In this document: piece by piece, positions 9,192 through 17,594 of the stretch | Layout of the letters: each line of letters opens with the position of its first letter | Numbering within the stretch: the first letter of the stretch is position 1 | NCBI GenBank assembly: GCA_963811685.1 | Contig: CAWESK010000017.1 | Location: 310,001-374,000 of the forward strand | Length of the DNA: 64,000 nucleotides | Reading direction: 5' to 3' | Origin: CAIWHR01 sp963811685 | GTDB lineage: Bacteria; Pseudomonadota; Gammaproteobacteria; Burkholderiales; Casimicrobiaceae | Translations under genes and position numbers: made by a program | Notes under the pieces: generated by a model | The model's input: only the letters and a program-made list of their open reading frames with translations | Databases searched by the model: none | Told to the model about the DNA's origin: nothing

Positions 9192-10085
9192 TCAGATCCG
9201 TCGGATGATCTTCTCGCCGAACAGGCCTTCAGGCCGGATCAGCAGGAACACGAGCGCGAGCACATACGGGAACCAGCCTTCGATGCCCCCGCCGACGAAC
9301 GGGCCCAGGTAGACTTCCGCCAGCTTCTCCGTTGCGCCGATGATGAGTCCGCCGACGATCGCGCCGGGAATCGACTCGAAGCCGCCGAGGATCAGCACCG
9401 GAAGCGCCTTCAGCGCGACGAACGTAAGCGCGAACTGGACCCCGTTGCGCGCGCCCCAGAGGAGGCCGGCCACGAGCGCGACGAAGCCAGCCACCGCCCA
9501 GACGATGGCCCAGATGTGTTGCAGCGGAATGCCGACCGCGAGCGCGGCCTGATGGTCGTCGGCGACCGCGCGCAGCGCGCGGCCGATACGCGTGCGACTG
9601 AAGAAGAGCGCGAGCGACGTAACCAGTATCGCCGCGACTCCGGCTGCCGCCACGTCGAATTTCGACACGTTCATGCCGGTCGCGTTGGAGAGCCACTCCA
9701 TCGGCTCGTCCTGCAGGCCGAGCTCCAGGCCGCGCACGTTGGCGCCCCACATGATCTGCGCGAGGCCCTCGATGAAGAACGAGAGGCCGATCGTCGCCAT
9801 GAACAACGTGATCTGCGGCTGGTTGACCAGCGGGCGCAGCACGATGCGCTCGATGGCGAGCCCGAGCACGACCATGACCGCCAGCGTCGCCGGCACCGCG
9901 GTCCACGGGGAAAGCCCATGCTCCAGCAGTCCGACATAAGTCAGCGCCGCGAAGAAGACCATCGCGCCCTGCGCGAAGTTGAACACGCCCGACGCCTTGT
10001 AGATCAGCACGAAGCCGAGCGCCACGAGCGAGTACATCACGCCCGAGAGGAGCCCGCCGATCAGGACTTCGAAAAAGAACGACAT
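9192..10085 (-). CDS. livH: LIV-type ABC transporter permease LivH
   Basis: A 297-residue inner-membrane permease starting MSFFFEVLIGGLLSGVMYSL with the typical ALGFVLIYKASGVFNFAQGAMV motif at about residues 21-42. The EAA-like loop GRALRAVADDHQAALAVGI is followed by LPVLILGGFESIPGAIVGG near the C-terminus. The same frame is open far upstream, but that extension runs through livG in a shadow frame. ATG 10085 lies 8 bases after the livG stop. Confidence 0.93.
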   Translation of the reverse strand: MSFFFEVLIGGLLSGVMYSLVALGFVLIYKASGVFNFAQGAMVFFAALTYVGLLEHGLSPWTAVPATLAVMVVLGLAIERIVLRPLVNQPQITLFMATIGLSFFIEGLAQIMWGANVRGLELGLQDEPMEWLSNATGMNVSKFDVAAAGVAAILVTSLALFFSRTRIGRALRAVADDHQAALAVGIPLQHIWAIVWAVAGFVALVAGLLWGARNGVQFALTFVALKALPVLILGGFESIPGAIVGGLIIGATEKLAEVYLGPFVGGGIEGWFPYVLALVFLLIRPEGLFGEKIIRRI

Positions 10086-10093
10086 GCACGGAC

Positions 10094-10885
10094 CTAGTGC
10101 GCCACGCCGAGGTAAGCGTCGATCACCGCCTGATTGGCGCGGATCTCGTCGGGAGCGCCGTCGCCGATCTTGCGCCCGTAGTCCAGCACTACGACGCGGT
10201 CCGAAATATCCATTACGACTCCCATGTCGTGCTCGATCAGGACGATCGTCGTGCCGAACTGCTCGTTGACGTCGAGCACGAAGCGGCACATGTCCTGCTT
10301 CTCCTCGACGTTCATGCCGGCCATCGGCTCGTCCAGCAGCAGCAGCGACGGCTCGGCCGCCAGCGCGCGCGCGAGCTCGACGCGCTTCTGCAGCCCGTAC
10401 GGCAGGCGGCCGACCGGCGTCTTCCGGATGTGCTGGATCTCGAGGAAGTCGATCACCTCCTCGACTTTGCGGCGGTTGGCGAGCTCCTCGCGCTGCGCGC
10501 GGCCGATCCAGACCGCCTGCTCGATGAAGGTCGCCCTCATCTTGAGATTGCGCCCGGTCATGACGTTGTCCAGCACCGACATGCCCTTGAAGAGTGCGAT
10601 GTTCTGGAACGTGCGCGCGATGCCGTGCGCGGCCGCCTCGTGCGGATCCATGTCGCGCCGCACGTCGCCGCGAAACGTGATCGTGCCCTGCTGCGGGTGG
10701 TAGACGCCATTGATCACGTTCAGCATCGAGCTCTTGCCGGCGCCGTTCGGCCCGATGATCGCGCGAATTTCGTGCGCGCGCACGTCGAAGCTGATGTCCG
10801 TGAGCGCCTTCACGCCGCCGAACGACAGCGAGATGTTCTCGAGCTTCAGGAGCACCTCGCCGATCGTGCGCGCACCGGTTGCCAT
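10094..10885 (-). CDS. livG: LIV-type ABC transporter ATP-binding protein LivG
   Basis: A 263-residue ATPase with Walker A GPNGAGKSS, the LivG-type ARTFQNIALFKGMSVLDNVM Q-loop region, a divergent signature LPYGLQKRVELARAL and Walker B LLLLDEPMAGMN. The C-terminal IEHDMGVVMDISDRVVVLDYG H-loop and tail are standard. It starts 5 bases after the stop of the acyl-CoA synthetase gene, so the two are tightly linked in one transcript. Confidence 0.93.
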   Translation of the reverse strand: MATGARTIGEVLLKLENISLSFGGVKALTDISFDVRAHEIRAIIGPNGAGKSSMLNVINGVYHPQQGTITFRGDVRRDMDPHEAAAHGIARTFQNIALFKGMSVLDNVMTGRNLKMRATFIEQAVWIGRAQREELANRRKVEEVIDFLEIQHIRKTPVGRLPYGLQKRVELARALAAEPSLLLLDEPMAGMNVEEKQDMCRFVLDVNEQFGTTIVLIEHDMGVVMDISDRVVVLDYGRKIGDGAPDEIRANQAVIDAYLGVAH

Positions 10886-10890
10886 GAGCG

Positions 10891-12849
10891 TCAGGCAGCC
10901 TTCTGCGCGGGCGGTGCGGGAAACGCCTTCGCCTTTTCGATGCGCAGGTCCGCCGCAACCAGGCCGGTGCGGCCGTCCTCGAACTTCACCTGCGTCTCGA
11001 TGTGCTGGACCGTCTTGCCGCCATAAAGCGCGTCGATCAGCGCCGCGTACTTTTCGGCAACGAACGCGCGCCGCACCTTGCGCGTGCGCGTGAGCTCGTC
11101 GTCGTCGGGATCGAGCTCCTTGTGCAGGACCAGGAAGCGGCGGATCTGCGACGCCGCGAGAGCGCCCTCGTGCGCGAGCTCGGCGTTGACCTTTTCGACG
11201 CACCCGCGGATCAGCTCGATGACTTCGGGTTTCTGCGCGAGGTCCGGGTAGCCCGAGTACGCGATGTTGCGGCGTTCCGCCCAGTTGCCCACCGACCCCA
11301 TGTCGATGTTGATGAACGCGCAGACGTCTTCGCGGCCGTTGCCGAAAGCCACCGCCTCCTTGATGTGCGGGAAGAACTTGAGCTTGTTCTCGATGTAGTT
11401 GGGCGCGAACATCGCGCCTCCCGCCATCTTCCCGACGTCCTTCGCGCGGTCGATGATCTTGAGCTGCCCGTCCTCGGCGAGCACGCCGGCGTCGCCGGTA
11501 TGGAAATAGCCTTCGCCGTCGAGCGACTCGGCCATCGCATCGGGCCGCTTGTAGTATTCCTTGAGCAGCATCGGGCCGCGGACCAGGACTTCGCCGTTGT
11601 CCGCGATCCTGACCTCGACACCGGGCGCGGGCTTGCCGACGCAGTCGAACCGGATCTCGCCGTCGGGCTGCAGGCAGACATAGGCGCACGTCTCGGTCGA
11701 CCCGTAGAGCTGCTTCAGATTGATCCCGATCGACCGGTAGAAGCGGAAAAGATCGGGGCCGATCGCCGCGCCGGCGGTGTAGGCGACGCGGATCCGGCTC
11801 ATGCCGAGGACGTTGCGCAGCGGTCCGTAGACGATGAGATTGCCGAGCGCATATTGCAGGCGATCCCCCAGCGATGCCGTCTTGCCGTCCAGGATGTCGG
11901 TGCCGCAGCGCCTCGCAACCGCCATGAAGTGGTGGAAGGCGCCGCGCTTGATCGCGCTCGCGTCCTCCATCCGGATCATCACCTGCGTGAGCAGGTTCTC
12001 GAACACGCGCGGCGGGGCGAAGTAATACGTGGGACCGATCTCCCGCAGATCCGTCATCACGGTGTCGCCGGACTCGGGACAATTGATCGTGAATCCCGCC
12101 ACCATCCATTGCGCAAGAGAAAAGAGGTGGTCGCCGACCCATGCCATCGGCAGGTAGCTCAGGATGCTGTCGTCCGCCGTCAGCTTGTCGAACGAGCAGC
12201 CGCCGCGCGCGGATGCAATGAACGCGCCGTGCGTCTGGCACACGCCCTTGGGCTTGCCGGTGGTGCCCGACGTGTAGAGCATGACCGACACGTCGCCGGG
12301 CACGCCCTTCGCGATCTCGCCGTCGTACCAGCCCGGATGGGTGCGATCGAATTCGCGGCCCTCCTCCTGCAGCCGCTCGAACGAGGTCACGTCGTCGTAG
12401 TTGCGCAATCCCCGCGGGTCGTCGTAGTAAATGTGCGCGAGCGACGGGACCTGCGGGACCGCCTCCAGCATCTTGTCGACCTGCTCCTGGTCCTCGACGA
12501 GCGCGTAGGCGATCTCCGCGTCCTTCAGCACGAACACGAACTCGGCCGCCGGGGCGTCCTGGTACATCGGGACGGGGATTCCGCCCAGCGCCTGCGCCGC
12601 CAACATCGACCAGTAGAGCCGCGGGCGGTTGTCGCCGATGATGGCGAGGTGCATGCCGCGGCGGAAGCCCTGCGCCGCGAGGCCGCACGCGAGCGCGCGC
12701 ACCTCGTCCGCGACCTGGCCCCACGTCCACGTCTGCCAGATGCCGAGGTCCTTCTCGCGGCAGGCAGGATGCGCGGAGCGCTCCTGCGCATGCTGCAGCA
12801 GAAGACGCGGAAACGTATCCGGCAAGGATCGCGCGGACAGGTCTGCCAA
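10891..12849 (-). CDS. Long-chain-type acyl-CoA synthetase (AMP-forming)
   Basis: A 652-residue adenylate-forming enzyme expected to convert a carboxylic acid, CoA and ATP to acyl-CoA, AMP and PPi. Visible motifs are the P-loop YTSGTTGKPKGV (about 185-196), SYLPMAWVGDHLF, GSTETCAYVCLQ and YFHTGDAGVLAEDG, then the hinge KIIDRAKDVGKMAGG with the C-terminal domain. The length and layout match the FAA1/FadD15-like long-chain class. It is the first gene of the - strand liv operon, so it probably activates the imported acid; whether that is fatty or aromatic is not decided by the sequence. Confidence 0.88.
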   Translation of the reverse strand: MADLSARSLPDTFPRLLLQHAQERSAHPACREKDLGIWQTWTWGQVADEVRALACGLAAQGFRRGMHLAIIGDNRPRLYWSMLAAQALGGIPVPMYQDAPAAEFVFVLKDAEIAYALVEDQEQVDKMLEAVPQVPSLAHIYYDDPRGLRNYDDVTSFERLQEEGREFDRTHPGWYDGEIAKGVPGDVSVMLYTSGTTGKPKGVCQTHGAFIASARGGCSFDKLTADDSILSYLPMAWVGDHLFSLAQWMVAGFTINCPESGDTVMTDLREIGPTYYFAPPRVFENLLTQVMIRMEDASAIKRGAFHHFMAVARRCGTDILDGKTASLGDRLQYALGNLIVYGPLRNVLGMSRIRVAYTAGAAIGPDLFRFYRSIGINLKQLYGSTETCAYVCLQPDGEIRFDCVGKPAPGVEVRIADNGEVLVRGPMLLKEYYKRPDAMAESLDGEGYFHTGDAGVLAEDGQLKIIDRAKDVGKMAGGAMFAPNYIENKLKFFPHIKEAVAFGNGREDVCAFINIDMGSVGNWAERRNIAYSGYPDLAQKPEVIELIRGCVEKVNAELAHEGALAASQIRRFLVLHKELDPDDDELTRTRKVRRAFVAEKYAALIDALYGGKTVQHIETQVKFEDGRTGLVAADLRIEKAKAFPAPPAQKAA

Positions 12850-13030
12850 CGTCTAACCCTCCTCAGTGCGGGCCGGCCGGGACCGGCCCGGGAAGCCCGG
12901 GGCTCGTCGGCACCGGGCATTTGTCGCGTGGATTCTATAGGATCGCCGAGGGCGCCGATACGCCGGGGAATGCTCACCGGCGGAAACGTAACGAGCATAA
13001 TCGCGCCTGTGCGAACCTTGCCCATGCGCC

Positions 13031-15349
13031 GTGGCATCGACATGTCCGACTCCGCCAGATCGCGCGATCTTGCCGCCTGAGTCCGTGAGCGCGATCGTTC
13101 CGCCCCGATCCGAGGGCGGCACCGCGTCGCCCGGGGCGCCGGCCGCGCATGCGCTGCGTCGCGACTTCGTCGGCGCCATGGCGAGCGCGGCGACGAACCT
13201 CTGCCCCGCGCTGTCGCTCGGAATACTCGCCTTCGCGCCGCTCGGGCCGGCCTACTACCATATCGGGGTCTACGCCGGATTTGCCTCGGCGATCTGGGGT
13301 CACGTCGTCGCCGGGCTCCTCGGCGGCGCCGCGCACCCCGGCAGCGGACCGCGCGCCGCACCGACGCTGATCCTCGCAAGCCTCGTCGCCGTGCTCGCTG
13401 CCGATCCCGCCCTTGCCCCCTCCGCGACGCAAGGGCCCGGCACGATCGTCGCCATCGCCGGCGCAACGGTGCTCATCGCCGGCGCGCTGCAGATCGTGCT
13501 CGGCGCATTCGGCGCGGGAAACTCCGCGCGCTTCGTTCCGTATCCGTTCGTGGCCGGTTTCATGTGCGGCGCGTCTGCGCTTATCATTCTCGGGCAGATC
13601 CTGCCGCTCGTCGGAATCACGCGAACTGACGTGGCCCAGGGATTCGCCGTGGCGAGGGAGGCGCTGAAGGCCGGCACCCTCGTTGTCGGTGTCGCGACCG
13701 CCGCGACGATCTGGGTCATCGCCGCGCGAACGCCGCGCCTTCCGGCGGCGCTCCTCGGACTGATCGCCGGAAGCGCGCTCTATTACGCGATTGCAAACCT
13801 TTCTCCGGGAACGTGGCTGGGACCCGTCGTCGGCCCCGTGCCCGGCGGGCTGCCGTTGCCGACATCTCTGGCGCCGCTCTTCCAGGTGCCTTGGGACCTG
13901 TTGCGGCCGCACGCGCTCATCATCGGGACGACCGCGGGCCTGATGGCGTTCATCGGCACCGTGGACGGGCTCTTCGCGGCGGTCGCCATCGACAACGCCA
14001 CCGACGGCCGCCACAAGACGCGGCAGGAAGTCGTCGCTCATGGCGTCGCCAACGTCGTCTCGGGCCTGTGCGGCGGCGTGCCGGTCGCGCTGTCGCGGTC
14101 TGTCGCGATGGCAAGCTGGAACGCCGGTGGACGATCGCGCTTGACGACGGTGTTCTCCGCCTTGCTGCTGGCGCTCGTTCTCACGTTGGGCGGCCGGCTG
14201 CTGGCCTTGGTGCCGATGACGGTCGTCGCCGGCTTCATGGTCACGCTCGGCTTCGCGCTGATCGACAGCTGGACGACGGGGCTCGCCGGACGCCTGCGCC
14301 GCAAGGGCGCGCTGCGCGAAAGTGCGCTGCTATGGAGCGTGGCCACCGTCGTGGTCGTCGCCTTTACCGAGATCATTTTCGGCTTCCAGCTCGCCATCGC
14401 CGTCGGCTTCCAGCTGTCGGGCCTGCTCCTCTATCTCGGCATGAAACGCTCGCTCGTGCGCAGCGTCGTCGATGGCAACGTGCGGCCGTCGCGCCGCGTC
14501 TGGGGCGGTGAGGACGCGGTGCGGGTACGCGCGGCGCGGCAGCGCATCCGCGTCATCGAGCTCGAGGGCGCGCTGTTCTTCGCGAGCGCGGAGCGGCTGA
14601 TCGAGCGGGTCGAGCCGCTCGCCGGCATCGCCGACGTCGTCATCCTCGACTTTCGCCGCGTCACCGTCATCGACGCCACCGGCGCGCTGCTGATCGAGAG
14701 CATTGCGCGCCGCCTCGGGTCGCGCGGAACGAAGGTATTGCTCGCCGGCGTGACGCCGCAGGGCCGGCACGGCGCGACGCTGATTGCGCACGACGCGTTC
14801 CGCGACGCCGCAACGCGGCTGTGGTTCCGCGATGCCGATCAGGCCGTCGAGTGGGCGGAACGCGCGATCCTCGACGCGCGCGGCCTGACCGAGCATGCCG
14901 CGGTGCCGCTGGCCGCGTTCCCGCTGCTGGAAGGCCTGTCGGATAGCGGGCTCGCGCGGATCGAGCATCACTTCGTGCGCCGCGATTGCGCTGATGGCGA
15001 GGTGCTGTTCCAGGAGAACGATCCCGGCGACCGGCTGTGTCTTCTCGCCCACGGCGCGGTCGAGATTTCGATCATCGTGCCCGGCGGCGCGCGCGCGCGC
15101 ATCGTGACGAACGCCGAAGGTTCGCTGTTCGGCGAGGCGGCGCTCTTCGACGGGGGCCCGCGCTCGGCAACCGCGCAGGCGGTCGGCGAAACGGTCGTCT
15201 TCGAGCTCTCGCGCACCGCGCTCGCCGAGATCGCCGAAAGAGAGCCGGAAATCATGATCCGGCTCATGACGAACCTCGCGAAAATCCAGTCGATCCGGAT
15301 GCGCGAGACGAACGAGATCCTGCGCCAGCTCGAGGACTCCCGCGGATGA
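13031..15349 (+). CDS. SulP-family anion transporter with STAS and cyclic-nucleotide-binding domains
   Basis: A 772-residue three-part protein. The N-terminal SulP channel spans about residues 45-480 (MASAATNLCPALSLGILAFAPLG, then many membrane segments and the FIGTVDGLFAAVAIDN region). A STAS domain follows at about 505-610, with VVILDFRRVTVIDATGALL. A Crp-type cyclic-nucleotide-binding domain is at about 635-750 (DGEVLFQENDPGDRLCLLAHGAVEIS and GSLFGEAALFDGGPRSATAQA). Sulfate or bicarbonate is the likely family substrate, with the last domain as a possible switch. Start uncertain: GTG 13031 or GTG 13085, neither with a clear ribosome site. Its stop overlaps the next gene (ATGA at 15346-15349). 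Confidence 0.85.
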   Translation: MASTCPTPPDRAILPPESVSAIVPPRSEGGTASPGAPAAHALRRDFVGAMASAATNLCPALSLGILAFAPLGPAYYHIGVYAGFASAIWGHVVAGLLGGAAHPGSGPRAAPTLILASLVAVLAADPALAPSATQGPGTIVAIAGATVLIAGALQIVLGAFGAGNSARFVPYPFVAGFMCGASALIILGQILPLVGITRTDVAQGFAVAREALKAGTLVVGVATAATIWVIAARTPRLPAALLGLIAGSALYYAIANLSPGTWLGPVVGPVPGGLPLPTSLAPLFQVPWDLLRPHALIIGTTAGLMAFIGTVDGLFAAVAIDNATDGRHKTRQEVVAHGVANVVSGLCGGVPVALSRSVAMASWNAGGRSRLTTVFSALLLALVLTLGGRLLALVPMTVVAGFMVTLGFALIDSWTTGLAGRLRRKGALRESALLWSVATVVVVAFTEIIFGFQLAIAVGFQLSGLLLYLGMKRSLVRSVVDGNVRPSRRVWGGEDAVRVRAARQRIRVIELEGALFFASAERLIERVEPLAGIADVVILDFRRVTVIDATGALLIESIARRLGSRGTKVLLAGVTPQGRHGATLIAHDAFRDAATRLWFRDADQAVEWAERAILDARGLTEHAAVPLAAFPLLEGLSDSGLARIEHHFVRRDCADGEVLFQENDPGDRLCLLAHGAVEISIIVPGGARARIVTNAEGSLFGEAALFDGGPRSATAQAVGETVVFELSRTALAEIAEREPEIMIRLMTNLAKIQSIRMRETNEILRQLEDSRG

Positions 15350-16759
15350 GCTCGCATGCCGTCGACGTCGCTGTCATCGGTGCCGGAACCGCCGGCCTTG
15401 CCGCCTACCGCGCGGCAACCTCGGCGGGAAAGCACGCCGTGCTGATCGAGGACGGTCCGTACGGCACGACGTGCGCCCGCGTGGGGTGCATGCCGAGCAA
15501 GCTCCTGATCGCCGCCGCCGAGGCCGCGCACGCGCCCGACCGCTGGGCGCCCTTCGGGATTCGTCTCGACGGCGTCGTGCGCATCGACGGACGCGCGGTG
15601 ATGGAACGGGTCAAGCGCGAGCGCGACCGCTTCGTCGGTTTCGTGCTGGAGGGCATCGACGCGATGCCGGCCGCGGACCGGATTCGCGGCCGCGCGCGTT
15701 TCATCGACGACCGCACATTGCAGCTCGACGACGGCGCGACGATCACGTTCGGCAGCGCGGTCATCGCCACCGGCTCGGCGCCGGCGGTGCCGCCGTCGCT
15801 GCGCGGGCTGGGCGACCGGCTGGTCGTCAACGATGACGTGTTCGAGTGGGACGACCTGCCGACGTCGGTCGCCATCTTCGGTCCCGGCGTCATCGGCCTC
15901 GAGCTCGGCCAGGCGCTGCACCGGCTGGGCGTGCGCGTGCTGCTGTTCGGGCGAAGCGGCCACATCGGGCCCTTCACCGATCTCGCGATTCGGACGTACG
16001 CGGACCGCGTGTTCGCCTCGGAGCTCGCGTTCGATTCTGCCGCCGAGGTGCGCGCGATCGAGCGCCACGGCGACGCCGTGACGCTGCGCTATCGCGGCCC
16101 CGACGGCGGCGACCGGACGGACACTGTCGACTACGTGATCGCGGCGACCGGACGCGCGCCGAACGTCCACGGCCTCGGCCTCGACCGGACGACGCTCGTT
16201 CTCGACGCGATGGGCGTGCCCGCTCTTCGACCGCCACACGATGCAGTGCGGGACGCACCCGATCTTCATCGCCGGCGACGCGAGCGACGACCGCCCGGTG
16301 CTGCACGAGGCCAACGACGAAGGTCGCATCGCCGGCGCGAATGCCGCGCGGTTTCCCGATTCCGTGGCCGCGTTGCGGCGCACCCCGCTCGCCATCGTGT
16401 TCACCGATCCGCAGCTCGCCATCGCCGGGGCGCGGCAGGCCGACCTCGTGCCGGGGAGCTTCGTGACCGGCGTCGTGTCATTCGAGAACCAGGGGCGCAG
16501 CCGGATGATGCTGCGCAACGTCGGCCTGCTGCACGTGTACGCGGACGTCGCGACCGGTCGCATCGCCGGCGCCGAGATGATCGGCCCCGACGCCGAGCAC
16601 CTCGCGCACCTGCTCGCCTGGGCGATCCAGGCGGAAATGACCGTCGCGCGCTCGCTCGAGCTGCCTTTCTACCATCCCGTCGTCGAGGAAGGGCTTCGCA
16701 CGGCGCTCCGCGATGCGAAGGCCAAGCTCGACGCCGCGGGCGTGCGCGTCGCGGCCTGA
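15346..16759 (+). CDS. Dihydrolipoamide dehydrogenase-like FAD disulfide reductase (apparent frameshift)
   Basis: Pyridine nucleotide-disulfide oxidoreductase of 470 residues after repair. It has the N-terminal FAD site (VAVIGAGTAGLAAYRAA), the redox-active pair in GTTCARVGCMPSK, an NAD site (FGPGVIGLELGQAL), the second FAD motif (HPIFIAGDASD) and a dimer domain ending YHPVVEEGLRTAL. The frame breaks in the CCC run at 16219-16221; removing one C restores VPLFDRHTMQC and continuity, so error is likely. It is coupled to the SulP gene by an ATGA overlap. The partner protein or substrate is unknown; no lipoylated complex genes are nearby. Confidence 0.8.
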
Positions 16760-16767
16760 ACGCGGGT

Positions 16768-17448
16768 TTAGGTCGCCGCCGCGTGCGCGCGGCCCGCGGC
16801 GCGGCCTTGCGACGGCGCGCGCGTCGCGGCGGATGGGCGGCGAGCCCGGCCAGCACGGTGTCGATCAGCACCGGCGCCATGCGCTCGAGATCGTACGCGG
16901 ACGGGTCCTGCACCCATTCGTGCATCACGCCGACCATGAAAGCCTTTCAGCAGCGCGGCGGCGAGCCCGGTGTCGGCATCGGCGGGAAGCTGGCCGCGGG
17001 CCACGGCCTGGTCGAGGAGCTCGATCACCTGGCGCCGGCAGCCTTCGTCGGCAGCCCGTTGGCGCAACGCAACGGGCGCGAGGTCCGCGGTGAATTCGCA
17101 TTTGTGATACATCACGTCGAACACCGCCTGCGTGCGCGCATCGCTCGCGAGGCGCGTCAATCCCATCACGGCCATCGTACGCAGGGTGCCCAGCGGGTCG
17201 GCGCAGCGGCCGCCGCCGGCGCAGCCCAGCATCGCCTCCATCGGCATCGCCGCGCGCTCGCACATCGCCTCGAAGAGCTCGGCCTTGTCACGGAAGTGCC
17301 AGTAGATCGCCCCGCGCGTGAGGCCCGCGGCGTGGGCGACGTCGGCAAGCGTCGTGTGCGCGACTCCCTTGTCGCGGAATTCACGCTGCGCCGCATCGAG
17401 CAGCGCCTCGCGTGTCGCTACCGCTTCCTCCCGCGTCTTGCGTGCCAT
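16768..17448 (-). CDS. TetR/AcrR-family repressor of the RND efflux operon (apparent frameshift)
   Basis: The N-terminal helix-turn-helix spans about residues 10-60 (LLDAAQREFRDKGV, TLADVAHAAGLTRGAIYWHF), followed by an AcrR/TtgR-like ligand domain. The frame breaks at AAA 16939-16941. Removing one base gives the normal continuation LLKGFMVGVMHEWVQDP. After that the C-terminal Arg/Ala-rich tail overruns, so a second indel before the TAA at 16768-16770 is likely. ATG 17448 (MARKTREEA) is the family start. It is divergent from the efflux genes with a shared operator between, which implies repression of both directions. Confidence 0.82.
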   Translation of the reverse strand: MARKTREEAVATREALLDAAQREFRDKGVAHTTLADVAHAAGLTRGAIYWHFRDKAELFEAMCERAAMPMEAMLGCAGGGRCADPLGTLRTMAVMGLTRLASDARTQAVFDVMYHKCEFTADLAPVALRQRAADEGCRRQVIELLDQAVARGQLPADADTGLAAALLKGFHGRRDARMGAGPVRVRSRAHGAGADRHRAGRARRPSAATRAPSQGRAAGRAHAAAT

Positions 17449-17509
17449 CTCCGAGCCCTGCCCATGTGTCCGAAGGTGCCTGTGTTCGACATCCCTGATG
17501 CCGTAGGGG

Positions 17510-17538
17510 TTGCAAACATTCACGAATGTATGTAATTT
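17510..17538 (+). promoter_or_regulatory. AcrR-type operator overlapping the efflux operon promoter
   Basis: Positions 17511-17534 form a 24-base imperfect palindrome with the perfect core ACATTC-AC-GAATGT (17516-17529) and outer arms TGCAA / ATGTA. Read on the - strand it begins TACATACATTCGTGAATGT, which from memory nearly matches the E. coli AcrR operator. A candidate promoter is superimposed: TTGCAA at 17510-17515, a 17-base spacer, and TAATTT at 17533-17538. The site lies midway between the divergent tetR and adaptor genes. Confidence 0.75.
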
Positions 17539-17594
17539 TGGCGACTTCGTCAAGGTGCTTGGCGCATCGCCATCGTCCTACCCCGGAGCCTGCC

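Noticed and set aside
10086..10958. Upstream extension of livH into a 588-residue fusion
   Set aside because: The extension is a shadow frame of livG; livH has its own ATG and a family-length product.
11002..13080. 692-residue + strand open frame opposite the acyl-CoA synthetase gene
   Set aside because: Antisense to a well-marked AMP-forming enzyme; no homology features.
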